64,000 nt of DNA from Acidobacteriaceae bacterium (GTDB taxonomy: Bacteria > Acidobacteriota > Terriglobia > Terriglobales > Acidobacteriaceae), in contig PKVW01000052.1 in the NCBI GenBank assembly GCA_003131585.1, positions 1-64,000 of the forward strand, written 5' to 3'. Below the pieces are notes generated by a model. It did not search any database and was not told the origin of the DNA. It saw only the letters and a list, made by a program, of their open reading frames with translations. The first letter of the stretch is position 1; each line of letters begins with the position of its first letter. A program made the position numbers and the translations under genes. Positions 17,599 to 27,086 of this stretch are shown one piece after another.

Positions 17599-18069
17599 AT
17601 GAGCCCAAACACGCCCCCGGCGGATTTTTCCGAGCCTCTCCCCGAAAAAGACTTTGATCCAGATAAGTTGACGTTATTCCTGCGGGTAACGCTGGCCGCC
17701 GACCGCAAAGCAGTGGATCCGGTTGTCCAGGAGGTGATGGCTGTGGTCCGTCAGATGAAGGGCGTGGACGGCAAGGAAGATGCCATCGAGTTAGCGCTGC
17801 AAGAGGCGCTGGCCAATGCCGTGATTCACGGCGCAAAGGAAGACCCCACCAAGACGGTAGAGTGCCTGGTGAGCAGCGACGAAGAGCGCGGTGTACTGAT
17901 CGTGGTAAGAGATCCAGGCACTGGCTTTAGTCCCGAGTCCATTCCCGGTTGCACGATCGGAGAAAACGTTTATTCCAATCATGGCCGCGGGATTTTTCTC
18001 ATCAACCAACTCATGGACAAAGTGGAGTTCCGAAAGAACGGCACGGAAATCCAGATGATCAAGCGGTAG
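17599..18069 (+). CDS. Serine kinase/anti-sigma-type ATP-binding protein (RsbW-like HATPase)
   Basis: 156 residues with a GHKL ATPase fold of the HATPase_c_2 type: N-box IELALQEALANAVIHGAK, G1 box VVRDPGTGFSPESIP and the late GRGIFLINQLMDKVEF. Family members phosphorylate anti-sigma antagonists and bind sigma factors. No partner antagonist (STAS) or sigma gene lies next to it. It converges on ntrX. Confidence 0.85.
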   Translation: MSPNTPPADFSEPLPEKDFDPDKLTLFLRVTLAADRKAVDPVVQEVMAVVRQMKGVDGKEDAIELALQEALANAVIHGAKEDPTKTVECLVSSDEERGVLIVVRDPGTGFSPESIPGCTIGENVYSNHGRGIFLINQLMDKVEFRKNGTEIQMIKR

Positions 18070-18099
18070 CGCTTCGATCCCTCCCTGCGAGCGGCAATC

Positions 18100-19458
18100 C
18101 TATTCTTTTGCCGCAATCCCCAATGTTTTCATCTTGCGGTAGAGGTGGCTGCGCTCCAGGCCCAGCACCTCGGCGGCGCGGGTGACGTTGCCGTGGTTCT
18201 CGTCGAGCTTCTTGAGAATAAAATCCCGCTCATAAGCGTCCCGTGCCTGGTGCAAGGTGGAGAACTCGCTGCGGGCCGCGCGTCGATGGCCATCGCGGTA
18301 GACCAGCGTAGGCAGATGCTTGCGGTCGAATCGTGTGGTCATGGGATTCATGATCACAATCCGCTCGATCACATTGCGCAGTTCGCGCACGTTGCCCGGC
18401 CACGAATAGCGCATCAGAGCCTCGACGGCGTCGTCGGTGATCTCGCGTGGGCGTCTTCCGTAGGTCACGGCCAGGTCTTTCAGAAAGTGCCGCGCAAACA
18501 GCGGAATGTCCTCCTTCCGGTCGCGCAACGGCGGCACGAAGAAGGGGATCACGTTCAGCCGGTAAAACAGGTCTTCGCGAAAGTTTCCCTTGGAGATCTC
18601 CTCGTCCAGATCTTTGTTCGTCGAGGCGATGATGCGCGCATCCACGACAATGGTTTCGTCGCTGCCGAGCGGAGTCACTCGCTGCTCCTCGAGCGTGCGC
18701 AGCACCTTCGATTGCGTTTTCAGGCTCATGTCGCCCACTTCATCGAGAAACAGCGTTCCTCCGTTTGCCTTTTGAAACTTGCCCTCCTTGTCGGCGGTCG
18801 CTCCCGGGAACGATCCTTTGTAATGGCCGAACAGTTCGCTTTCGATGAGGTCTTCGGGAATGGCCGCACAGTTGACCTCGACAAAAGTCTCGTCTTTACG
18901 CAGGCTTTGCGCATGGATCGCGTGGGCGACCAGTTCCTTCCCCGTGCCGGACTCGCCGTAGATCAAAACGCGGCCGTTGGTGGGCGCCATGAGGCTAATC
19001 TGCTGGCGCAGCGCTTTCATGGGAATGCTGTCGCCAACGATCGCGCTTTTGGCGTGAAGCTGTTTCTTCAGATCCACATTCTCGTGCCGCAGTTTCTTGG
19101 ATTCCATCGCGTTCTTGATCAGGATCAGCGTCTTGTCGATGGAGAGCGGCTTTTCCAGGAAGTCATACGCGCCGAGTTTGGTGGCACGCACGGCGGTTTC
19201 GATGCTGCCGTGGCCCGAGATCATGATCACTTCGGGCGGGTTGTCCATCTCGCGGATTTTTTCCAGCGTCTCCAGGCCATCGATGCCGGGCAGCCAGACA
19301 TCCAGCAGCACCACTTCGCAGCGGTGCTCGCGCCGTAGCAGTTTGAGGCATTCTTCGCCGCTTTCGACCGTTGCGGTTTCGTAGCCCTCATCTGCCAGCA
19401 CGCCCTGCAGCGATTGGCGAATGCCGGTTTCGTCGTCAACAATGAGAATTTTATGCAT
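18100..19458 (-). CDS. ntrX: NtrX-like sigma-54-dependent response regulator
   Basis: 452 residues: receiver domain (ILIVDDE, phosphoacceptor D53 in VVLLDVWLPG), AAA+ domain with Walker A GESGTGKELVAHAIH and Walker B GGTLFLDEVGDM, and a Fis-type HTH (NVTRAAEVLGLERSHLYRKM). The sigma-54 contact loop, normally GAFTGA, reads GSFPGA. The start ATG 19458 begins the receiver and overlaps the kinase stop by 8 bases; longer upstream frames add only unlikely sequence. Confidence 0.9.
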   Translation of the reverse strand: MHKILIVDDETGIRQSLQGVLADEGYETATVESGEECLKLLRREHRCEVVLLDVWLPGIDGLETLEKIREMDNPPEVIMISGHGSIETAVRATKLGAYDFLEKPLSIDKTLILIKNAMESKKLRHENVDLKKQLHAKSAIVGDSIPMKALRQQISLMAPTNGRVLIYGESGTGKELVAHAIHAQSLRKDETFVEVNCAAIPEDLIESELFGHYKGSFPGATADKEGKFQKANGGTLFLDEVGDMSLKTQSKVLRTLEEQRVTPLGSDETIVVDARIIASTNKDLDEEISKGNFREDLFYRLNVIPFFVPPLRDRKEDIPLFARHFLKDLAVTYGRRPREITDDAVEALMRYSWPGNVRELRNVIERIVIMNPMTTRFDRKHLPTLVYRDGHRRAARSEFSTLHQARDAYERDFILKKLDENHGNVTRAAEVLGLERSHLYRKMKTLGIAAKE

Positions 19459-21727
19459 GTGGGGCCGCGGCGGTGGCAAACGCGGGCTCGGGGACGACGA
19501 CCGGCAATTCCACGATGAAGCGTGCTCCCACCGGCTGGTTCTCCTCCACGCGAATGGATCCATGATGCTCTTCGATGACACGGCTCACGATCGCCAGCCC
19601 GAGGCCAGTGCCACGTTTTCTGGTGGAGAAATACGGCAGGAAAAGCTTTTCCTTTAGCTCGCTGGTCACGCCATGGCCGGTATCTGCGACGGTGATTTCG
19701 ACCGCGTCGCGGCTGGCCACCAGCGAGGTTGAAATCTGGATCTCGCGCACCATCGAACCTTGCATCGCTTCGGCGGCATTATCCACGAGGTTGGCGACCG
19801 CCCGCTTAATGGCCTCCGCGTCGGCCATGACTTTGGGCAGGTCTGGAGCGAGCGACTTGTGCAGACCGATGCCGTCCAGTCTCCCATTGAACATGGAGAG
19901 TGCGTTCTCGATGACTTCGTTGACATCGGCCGGATGCAGGTTGGATGCGGGAAAGCGGGCCAGCGTGGAGAACTCGTCCACCAGCAGGCGAACGGTTTCG
20001 ACTGCGCCGGCAATGGTTTCGGCGCAGGAACGAACGATATCCAAGGATGCCTTGTCGGGAGGCGTGGCGCGCTCCAGATGACGCTGAATGCGTTCCGCGG
20101 AAAGTGCGATGGGCGTAAGCGGATTCTTGATCTCGTGCGCGACGCGGCGCGCCACCTCGCGCCAGGCAGCCTGTTTCTGAGCCTTCAGAAGATCGGAGAG
20201 ATCCTCGAACACGATCACGTATCCCGATCGCTCGTCCTGATGGCGCAGGGTCGCCACCGTGACCGCAACGTTCAGGGAGGCGCGCTGCAGCGGCATCTCC
20301 ATTTGGCTGGTGGTCATGCCCATGCGATCGGCGCGGCGCAGCAGCGGTTCCAGATCCTGCAGCACTTCGGGCGGAAATACGTCCGCCAGGCGCGCCCCGC
20401 GCAGCATGTGCTGACCGTCCGCGTAGCCTTCGGGGTGGAACATCCGCAGCAGGGCCTGGTTAGCGTGAGTCACGCGGCGGAGGGCATCGAGCGACAGAAC
20501 TCCGGTTGGGATGCTCTCGAGGATGGTCTCCATCTGGCGGCGGCGCTGGTCGAGTTCGGCGCTGGCAGCACTCGCATCGCGGCTGGAAGCTTCGATCTGC
20601 CGCCGGCTGGTTTCGAGTTCCTCCGCCATACGGTTGAAGGAGCGGACCAGGTCGCCAATTTCATCGGCGGCGGTCACATCGATCCGATAGTCAAGACGCC
20701 CGCGAGAGATCTCCTGCGTCGCCTCGGCCAATGCGGACAGCGGACGCGTTACCAGCTTCGAGAGAAATAGCGCCAGCCATGTGGTCACAAACAGCACCAT
20801 CATGGTCAGCAACAGGAGCAGGCCCATGTAGGTGCGGCGTACAAGTCTGCGTTCATGGGCCAATTCGACATAGCGTTGCTGGCTGCCCTCCACCTGCTTG
20901 ACGGTCTGGGAAAATTCCCTGGGAAGCGGGATCGCCACCAGGATCGCGCCATCGTTTCCAACCCGGGCGCTGCCCAGGGTGTATTCCGTCCGCTCCCAGG
21001 TGAAATGTGCGGGCCGCGCCGCAGCCGCTTCCGCCAGCGGGAGTCTCGGTTTCAAGAGCGGCCAGGGCGCAGGCGCATTGAAGCTGGCCTCGGCGTTGCC
21101 ATCCTGCACGGCCACGGCGAATCCGCCTTGCAGAGTAATCTCATGATTTTGGAATTCGCTTACCACCGGCGAGAATCCATGTCCGGAAAAACCTCGCTGG
21201 GTATCGGCCGAGGCGGCAATCGCCGAAGCTTCGGCACGCGCATTCTGTGCGGCGTATTCGTCCAGGAGTGACGCCATGGCGTGAGTGTCGGCGCGAACCT
21301 CCTCCACCGGGGTAGAGAACCACTTGTCGATGGAACGGTTCATCAGCCCGTAAGAGAACCAGTACATCACCATGACAGGTACAAAGGACAGCAGCAGCGC
21401 GCCCGCAACCATGCGCGTGCGAAACTTCGAGCCCAACACTCCCAGGCGGCGTTCGGCAAACAACTTGAGGAGGTTGCGAAACAGGACGAAGGTCAAGGCC
21501 ACGAACAGGAGGAAGATCAGCGCGGAAAGAGCGGCGAACACCACGATCTGCTGATTATTTCCGGGGCGCAGAAAAGTGAGATCAAACGCGGTCTGGGAAA
21601 CCAGGACCGCCAGCAGCAGAAAAACCGACATCGCGAGCAGGATAATGACCCGCTTGCGGTTGGAAGTTTTAGGAGGTCGAGTTGGAACGGTCTGCACCAC
21701 GCGAATCCAGCGGTCCAGCCGCCGCAA
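19451..21727 (-). CDS. ntrY: NtrY-like membrane sensor histidine kinase
   Basis: 758 residues. Hydrophobic segments near 28-46, 60-85, 107-127 and about 305-330 with an extracytoplasmic part between; then HAMP (LSKLVTRPLSALAEATQ), PAS (RRQMETILESIPTGVLSLDA), HisKA with HEIKNPLTPIALSAERIQRH and HATPase_c (NLVDNAAEAM, GTGLGLAIVSRVIEEH). The layout matches NtrY, which partners NtrX in nitrogen- or redox-linked control. The overlapping stop/start with ntrX indicates one transcript. Confidence 0.9.
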   Translation of the reverse strand: MRRLDRWIRVVQTVPTRPPKTSNRKRVIILLAMSVFLLLAVLVSQTAFDLTFLRPGNNQQIVVFAALSALIFLLFVALTFVLFRNLLKLFAERRLGVLGSKFRTRMVAGALLLSFVPVMVMYWFSYGLMNRSIDKWFSTPVEEVRADTHAMASLLDEYAAQNARAEASAIAASADTQRGFSGHGFSPVVSEFQNHEITLQGGFAVAVQDGNAEASFNAPAPWPLLKPRLPLAEAAAARPAHFTWERTEYTLGSARVGNDGAILVAIPLPREFSQTVKQVEGSQQRYVELAHERRLVRRTYMGLLLLLTMMVLFVTTWLALFLSKLVTRPLSALAEATQEISRGRLDYRIDVTAADEIGDLVRSFNRMAEELETSRRQIEASSRDASAASAELDQRRRQMETILESIPTGVLSLDALRRVTHANQALLRMFHPEGYADGQHMLRGARLADVFPPEVLQDLEPLLRRADRMGMTTSQMEMPLQRASLNVAVTVATLRHQDERSGYVIVFEDLSDLLKAQKQAAWREVARRVAHEIKNPLTPIALSAERIQRHLERATPPDKASLDIVRSCAETIAGAVETVRLLVDEFSTLARFPASNLHPADVNEVIENALSMFNGRLDGIGLHKSLAPDLPKVMADAEAIKRAVANLVDNAAEAMQGSMVREIQISTSLVASRDAVEITVADTGHGVTSELKEKLFLPYFSTRKRGTGLGLAIVSRVIEEHHGSIRVEENQPVGARFIVELPVVVPEPAFATAAAPHA

Positions 21728-21825
21728 GTCAGGCGCGGTCTGCCAGCGGTGAATGGACCGGAAGTCATTATAGATGCAGACGCGGCCGCTGGAGAGGATT
21801 CAATCGCCGCGCTCCATCGCGGCCG

Positions 21826-22935
21826 TCAATGAGCCGCAGGGCGTCCCGCCGAGAGCTCTTCCCACACCGCGCGATAGGCGGACTTGGGCTGGTACCCTCG
21901 ATCAAAGGGCAGCGCCTGCCCGCGGGTGCCGTGCGAATGCGATCCGATCCAGGAGTATTTGTCGGTGAACCCCCAGGTCTGGATCGCGGTGCAGCCCGGA
22001 CTTTTTAAGCATGCCCTTACGATGCCGCGATAGACATCGGCCTGGCGAGTCAAGTCGTCGGGCCGCGGCGTGCCCCTCGAATCCACCGGCAGCGAAACGT
22101 CAAGCTCGGTGATGTGAACTTGCAGACCAAGTGCCGTGAGCCGGGCGATGTTCGCAAAGACGCTGGCCGTGATCGCCGGGATGTCCACATCGAGCGTGGG
22201 TATGTGCATCTGCAGTCCCACGCCATGAATGGGAACGCCCCGGCGCTTAAAATCCTTGACCATGGCGTAGACCGCGTCCGACTTGCGGTTCAGTCCTTCG
22301 CCCTCCGCTTCGTTGTAAAACAGCAACGCCTGCGGATCCGCCTTATGCGCCCAGCGGAACACCTGCTCGATGTAAGCTGTTCCTTTCCCCGACCATCCGA
22401 TACCGGGCTGGTTGTACCAGAGGGAATCGCGCACCTCCCCGTTCTCATCCAGAGCTTCGTTGACCACATCCCAAGCGAAAACCTGGCCCGCGTAGTGCTT
22501 CATCACCCGGTTGAAGTGTTCGTGAAGAAGGCGCGAGAGATGCCGGGTGGTGTAGTGGCCTTGCGTAAGCCAATCCGGGTTGTAGCGGCCCCAGACCAGG
22601 CAATGGCCGCGGATCTTCATTTGATGGGCCTGCGCGAAGCGAACCACTTCGTCGCCCTGGCGAAAGTCGTATGTCGCCGGGTCCGGCCGCAGCACCCACC
22701 ACTTCATCGCATCCTCGGCTTCCACCATGCTGAACTCGCGAGCCAGCGTGGAGGAATAGGCGGTCTCCGAAAGTTGTGAAGGGCGGACGGCCGTGCCGAT
22801 GAGAACTCCGTCGTGCTCTGCTTCCTGTCGCAATGATTGAGCGCAGCAGACAGAAGCCATCACTGCCGCGAAAACTACAGACCGCCAAAGGTATTCAAAC
22901 AATGAGTTTTCCTGGGGATGCTTTCTTGTAATCAT
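21826..22935 (-). CDS. Endo-1,4-beta-xylanase, glycoside hydrolase family 10
   Basis: Secreted enzyme hydrolysing internal xylan bonds. GH10 hallmarks: substrate cleft KIRGHCLVWGRYNPDWL, acid/base Glu in WDVVNEALDENG, ALLFYNEAEGEG, and nucleophile Glu in QVHITELDVS, followed by TIM-barrel end AIQTWGFTDKYSWI. An N-terminal hydrophobic stretch (LWRSVVFAAVMASVCCAQS) is a signal peptide. I used ATG 22935; a TTG at 22953 adds six residues and a TTG inside the signal region is also possible. Confidence 0.92.
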   Translation of the reverse strand: MITRKHPQENSLFEYLWRSVVFAAVMASVCCAQSLRQEAEHDGVLIGTAVRPSQLSETAYSSTLAREFSMVEAEDAMKWWVLRPDPATYDFRQGDEVVRFAQAHQMKIRGHCLVWGRYNPDWLTQGHYTTRHLSRLLHEHFNRVMKHYAGQVFAWDVVNEALDENGEVRDSLWYNQPGIGWSGKGTAYIEQVFRWAHKADPQALLFYNEAEGEGLNRKSDAVYAMVKDFKRRGVPIHGVGLQMHIPTLDVDIPAITASVFANIARLTALGLQVHITELDVSLPVDSRGTPRPDDLTRQADVYRGIVRACLKSPGCTAIQTWGFTDKYSWIGSHSHGTRGQALPFDRGYQPKSAYRAVWEELSAGRPAAH

Positions 22936-22961
22936 TTCGCGGCCTGGGCCCAAGCCCTTGT

Positions 22962-23831
22962 CTAGTTAGACCGAGGCAGGAACTTCTGTAAAGGGCATTC
23001 GTCACACCGCGCCTGTGATTTTCTGCAGAAGTTCTTTCCCACTCCCACGATGAGGCCGTGCATCTCGTTGTAGACCTGCGCCAGAGGCGTGCGCTTCGCC
23101 GTGCTCATCGCCGACGGGGGATGCGCGGCGCCGGCAAAGCCCGCTGCTAACCGTCGATTCCCAGTTCTGCCGGAGTCGTCTACGGACTGTGCCAGGGGCG
23201 CCAGCGCTCGCTCAAACAGTTCCCGAATCTCCTCATAAGCGGATTTTTCTGGCAGGATCTCATGGCGAAGAAAAATTCGCCGAGTATAGGCGTCCACCAC
23301 GAAGGCCGGATGATTGCCGGCGTAGAGCAGGATGGAATCGGCAGTTTCGGGGCCGATACCATGCAGATTGAGGAGTTCTTCCCGCAGCTTTTGCGTGGGA
23401 CGCGCCAACAATTTTGCCAGAGAGCCTTCGTATCGATGGTCCAGAAACGCGACGAAAACTTTCAACCGCCTGGCTTTCTGACGGAAATAGCCGGCAGGGC
23501 GAATCAGGCGCTCGAGTTCAGCCAGCGATGCCCGGCGGATCCCTCTTACGCTAAGCAGACGGGCCGCGCGAAGATTCGCCAAAGCTTTTTCCACATTCGT
23601 CCATGCGGTGTTCTGCGTCAGATACGCGCCCACGATGACCTCAAACCGCGACTGCGCCGGCCACCAATGCTGCGGTCCCCACGTGCGAAATAGAGCGCGG
23701 TAGTAGGTTCGAATTTGATGCTTTCTTGTGTCAACCCGCAAAGCTAGGAAGTCCTTCTCTTGAGTGTACGCCGGCCGCAAGTAACGCCACATTGACGGCG
23801 GCAAAGTTTGGCGACGCTTACCGAAGTGCAT
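22962..23831 (-). CDS. Endonuclease III-family DNA glycosylase
   Basis: HhH-GPD base-excision repair protein: RFEVIVGAYLTQNTAWTNVE, the helix-hairpin-helix LLNLHGIGPETADSILLYA, and the catalytic Asp in AFVVDAYTRRIF. The EndoIII Lys of the HhH is Glu here, suggesting a monofunctional glycosylase like the MagIII type. The C-terminal FeS region has C-x6-C-x2-C but Leu at the fourth Cys position. An insert rich in Gly/Ala/Arg (GRTGNRRLAAGFAGAAHPP) is unusual. The start is uncertain: ATG 23831 is used, ATG 23792 is an alternative; the frame is open further upstream but runs into the pilB leader. Confidence 0.82.
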   Translation of the reverse strand: MHFGKRRQTLPPSMWRYLRPAYTQEKDFLALRVDTRKHQIRTYYRALFRTWGPQHWWPAQSRFEVIVGAYLTQNTAWTNVEKALANLRAARLLSVRGIRRASLAELERLIRPAGYFRQKARRLKVFVAFLDHRYEGSLAKLLARPTQKLREELLNLHGIGPETADSILLYAGNHPAFVVDAYTRRIFLRHEILPEKSAYEEIRELFERALAPLAQSVDDSGRTGNRRLAAGFAGAAHPPSAMSTAKRTPLAQVYNEMHGLIVGVGKNFCRKSQARCDECPLQKFLPRSN

Positions 23832-24084
23832 GTACCTGAGCCTGAGACTTCGGTTCTCCCGCGAAAAAAGTCCATCTGGCGTGGGTTCGGGGTGCGCACA
23901 CCGCAACCAGGTCAGGCTAGCGGCGAGTCCAAGTACTACGGTAACTGGTACGGTAATCGACTTGCGGTGACAATTTATGTCAACACAAAGACACTGCTCT
24001 TCTCCCACAGTAAAAGCGGCGCTTCGTGTAAATGCCGGTGACGTTGCCGGGCATCGTTCCACTACGCGGACAGGAGATCGACGT

Positions 24085-25800
24085 ATGTCTCAACGGCTGG
24101 GTGACCTTCTCGTCAAAGAGAAGATCATAACCCCAGAGCAGTTGGAACAAGCGACTAAAGCCCAGAAGGAGCAGAACAGCCGCCTGGGGTCTGCCTTGGT
24201 GAAGCTCGGCTTCCTCACGGATGAGGACGTCACGAATTTTCTTTCCCGGCAGTATGGCGTTCCCGCCATCAATCTTTCGTACTTTGAAATTGACCCGGCC
24301 GTGGTCAAGCTGATTCCGTTTGAAACCGCCAAGCGGTACCAGATTCTTCCGCTCAGCCGCGTGGGCGCGTCGCTCACCATCGCGATGGTCGATCCCACCA
24401 ACGTCTTCGCCATGGACGATATTAAGTTCATGACCGGTTTTAACATTGAGCCGGTCGTTGCCTCCGAAAGTTCCATCCTGGCGGGCATCGATAAAGCCTA
24501 TGGGGGCAAGACAGAAGAAGATCTCGAAACCGTGATGCAGTCGATGTCGGAGATGAACGAAAGCGACATCGAAGTGCAGGCGGAAGAGCAGCAGATGGAG
24601 CTGTCGCAGCTGGAGAAGGCGGCGGACGAAGCTCCGGTCGTCAAGCTGGTGAATCTGGTGCTCACGGATGCGGTGAAGCGCGGCGCCAGCGACATTCACA
24701 TCGAGCCCTACGAAAAAGAGTTCCGCGTGCGGTTCCGTATTGACGGCGTGTTGCAGGCGATTATGTCGCCGCCGATGAAGTTGAAGGATGCGATTACTTC
24801 CCGCCTGAAAATCATGGCGAAGCTCGACATCAGCGAGAAGCGGCTTCCACAGGACGGCCGCATCATGCTGAAGATGAATATCGGCGGCCGCAAGAAACAG
24901 CTCGACTTCCGTGTCAGCACGCTGCCCACGCTGTGGGGCGAAAAAATCGTGCTGCGGTTGCTGGACAAGGAAAACCTGCGGCTCGACATGACCAAGCTGG
25001 GCTTCGAGCCGGAGTCTCTGGTCAAGTTCGAGAAGGCCATTCTCAAGCCCTACGGCATGGTGCTGGTCACCGGTCCCACGGGATCGGGCAAGACCAACAC
25101 ACTCTATTCGTCCATCTCGCGCCTCAACCAGCCCGACACCAACATCATGACGGCCGAGGATCCCGTCGAATTTCAGTTGGGCGGCGTCAACCAGGTGCAG
25201 ATGAAGGAGCAGATCGGATTGAATTTTGCCGCGGCCCTGCGTTCTTTCCTGCGGCAGGATCCGAACATTATCCTGGTGGGCGAAATCCGCGACTTCGAAA
25301 CCGCGGAAATCGCCATCAAGGCCGCTCTCACCGGCCACCTCGTTCTGTCCACTCTGCATACCAACGGCGCGCCCGAAACCATCACGCGGTTGATGAACAT
25401 GGGAATTGAGCCGTTCCTGGTGGCGACTTCGGTTCACCTGATCTGCGCGCAGCGCCTGATCCGACGCATCTGCAAGGAGTGCTCGGAGACCGTGGAGGTT
25501 CCGGTTCAAACCTTGATCGAAGAAGGATTCACGCCCGAAGAGGCCAAGACGATCAAGATCCAGAAAGGCAAGGGCTGCGGCATCTGCAATAACACGGGAT
25601 ACAAGGGCCGCTGCGGTTTGTATGAGGTCATGGAAGTGGACGATGAAATCAGGGAACTGGTGCTGGTGGGCGCTTCGGCGGTCGAATTGAAAAAGAAAGC
25701 CATTGAGCGCGGCATGATCACGCTCCGGCGCAGCGGTCTGATCAAAGTGGCGGCGGGCATCACCACGTTGGAAGAAGTTGCCCGCGAAACCATTCACTAG
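24085..25800 (+). CDS. pilB: Type IV pilus extension ATPase PilB
   Basis: Hexameric motor for pilus assembly. 571 residues from ATG 24085, with AGGAG (24072-24076) 8 bases upstream; an in-frame ATG at 23977 is less likely. N-terminal GspE/PilB N domain (RLGDLLVKEKIITPEQLEQA), Walker A GPTGSGKTNT, Asp box and Walker B ILVGEIRDFETAE, and the tetra-Cys zinc site CKEC...CGICNNTGYKGRCG. pilT and pilC follow on the same strand. Confidence 0.95.
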   Translation: MSQRLGDLLVKEKIITPEQLEQATKAQKEQNSRLGSALVKLGFLTDEDVTNFLSRQYGVPAINLSYFEIDPAVVKLIPFETAKRYQILPLSRVGASLTIAMVDPTNVFAMDDIKFMTGFNIEPVVASESSILAGIDKAYGGKTEEDLETVMQSMSEMNESDIEVQAEEQQMELSQLEKAADEAPVVKLVNLVLTDAVKRGASDIHIEPYEKEFRVRFRIDGVLQAIMSPPMKLKDAITSRLKIMAKLDISEKRLPQDGRIMLKMNIGGRKKQLDFRVSTLPTLWGEKIVLRLLDKENLRLDMTKLGFEPESLVKFEKAILKPYGMVLVTGPTGSGKTNTLYSSISRLNQPDTNIMTAEDPVEFQLGGVNQVQMKEQIGLNFAAALRSFLRQDPNIILVGEIRDFETAEIAIKAALTGHLVLSTLHTNGAPETITRLMNMGIEPFLVATSVHLICAQRLIRRICKECSETVEVPVQTLIEEGFTPEEAKTIKIQKGKGCGICNNTGYKGRCGLYEVMEVDDEIRELVLVGASAVELKKKAIERGMITLRRSGLIKVAAGITTLEEVARETIH

Positions 25801-25837
25801 TTGATTAAGAGTTAAGACGCAAGGAAGGATCACGATT

Positions 25838-26974
25838 ATGGGCCTGTCGTTGAGTGATTTGCTGAAAAGAATGCTGGAGATGAGCGGCAGCGATCTCCAC
25901 ATCACCACGAATTCGCCGCCCCAAATCCGCGTTCACGGGCACCTGGTGCCGCTGGATCTTCCGCAGATGACGCCTGCCGAGACCAAGCAACTGGCCTACA
26001 GCGTCATGACCGACTCCCAGAAGCACCGCTTCGAGGAAAGCCTCGAACTGGACTTCTCTTTCGGATTGAAAGGGCTGGCCCGCTTCCGCGCCAACGTGTT
26101 CAACCAGCGTGGCGCCACGGCTGCTGTGTTCCGTCTGATTCCGTTCGAAATCAAGTCTTTCAACCAGCTCGGCTTGCCGGCGGTGGTGAGCAAGCTCTGC
26201 GACAAGCCACGCGGCCTGGTGCTGGTGACGGGACCAACCGGTTCCGGCAAATCCACCACGCTGGCGGCCATGATCGACAAGATCAACAGCGAGCGGCACG
26301 AGCACATCCTGACCATCGAGGACCCCATCGAATTTGTGCACATGAACAAGAACTGCGTGGTCAACCAGCGCGAGCTGCACGCCGACACCAAGAGCTTTTC
26401 CGATGCGTTGCGGGCCGCTCTTCGTGAAGACCCGGACGTTGTGCTGATCGGCGAAATGCGCGACCTGGAAACCATCGAGTCGGCCCTGCGCATCGCCGAG
26501 ACCGGTCACTTGACCTTCGGCACGCTGCACACCAATTCGGCAACTTCCACCATCAACCGCATCATCGACGTGTTTCCCGCGCACCAGCAACCGCAGATCC
26601 GCGCGCAGCTTTCGCTGGTGTTGGAAGGCATCATGTGCCAAAGCCTGGTGCAGACCATAAGCGGCAAGGGCCGGGCCATGATTATGGAAATTCTTATACC
26701 CAACCCCGCCGTGCGCAACCTGATCCGTGAAGACAAGATTCACCAGGTTTATTCGTCGATGCAGTCCGGACAAGACAAATTCGGCATGCAAACGTTCAAT
26801 CAGGCGCTCGCCACGGCGTACTTCCAGAAGCAGGTTTCGCTGGAAACCGCCCTGGCGCGCTCCAGCAATCAGGATGAGCTTCAGGAAATGATTAACCGCG
26901 GCGCCGGCTTGTCGAATCGGGGCGGGACGCCGGGATCGACCATGGCGCGAGGGGCGGCGCCGTCGAAAGGCTAG
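25838..26974 (+). CDS. pilT: Type IV pilus retraction ATPase PilT
   Basis: 378 residues. N-terminal PAS-like part (LLKRMLEMSGSDLHITTNSP), Walker A GPTGSGKSTTLA, Walker B VLIGEMRDLETIESAL, His box TGHLTFGTLHTNSA, and the PilT-type C-terminus. No tetra-Cys zinc site, which separates it from PilB. It ends with a low-complexity tail (NRGGTPGSTMARGAAPSKG). It drives depolymerisation for twitching. Confidence 0.95.
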   Translation: MGLSLSDLLKRMLEMSGSDLHITTNSPPQIRVHGHLVPLDLPQMTPAETKQLAYSVMTDSQKHRFEESLELDFSFGLKGLARFRANVFNQRGATAAVFRLIPFEIKSFNQLGLPAVVSKLCDKPRGLVLVTGPTGSGKSTTLAAMIDKINSERHEHILTIEDPIEFVHMNKNCVVNQRELHADTKSFSDALRAALREDPDVVLIGEMRDLETIESALRIAETGHLTFGTLHTNSATSTINRIIDVFPAHQQPQIRAQLSLVLEGIMCQSLVQTISGKGRAMIMEILIPNPAVRNLIREDKIHQVYSSMQSGQDKFGMQTFNQALATAYFQKQVSLETALARSSNQDELQEMINRGAGLSNRGGTPGSTMARGAAPSKG

Positions 26975-27086
26975 AGCGTTTGAGTTGTCTATCGCGCTGG
27001 GCGGCTGGCGCGACGGGCAAGGCAGGACAAGTTTAAGCCGCAAAGGACTTAGGAATCAGCGACGACACTGAGGAGAATCTAAAACC

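Noticed and set aside
23980-25908. 642-codon minus-strand frame opposite pilB
   Set aside because: Shadow of pilB codon bias; no recognisable domain and it crosses the pilB start region.
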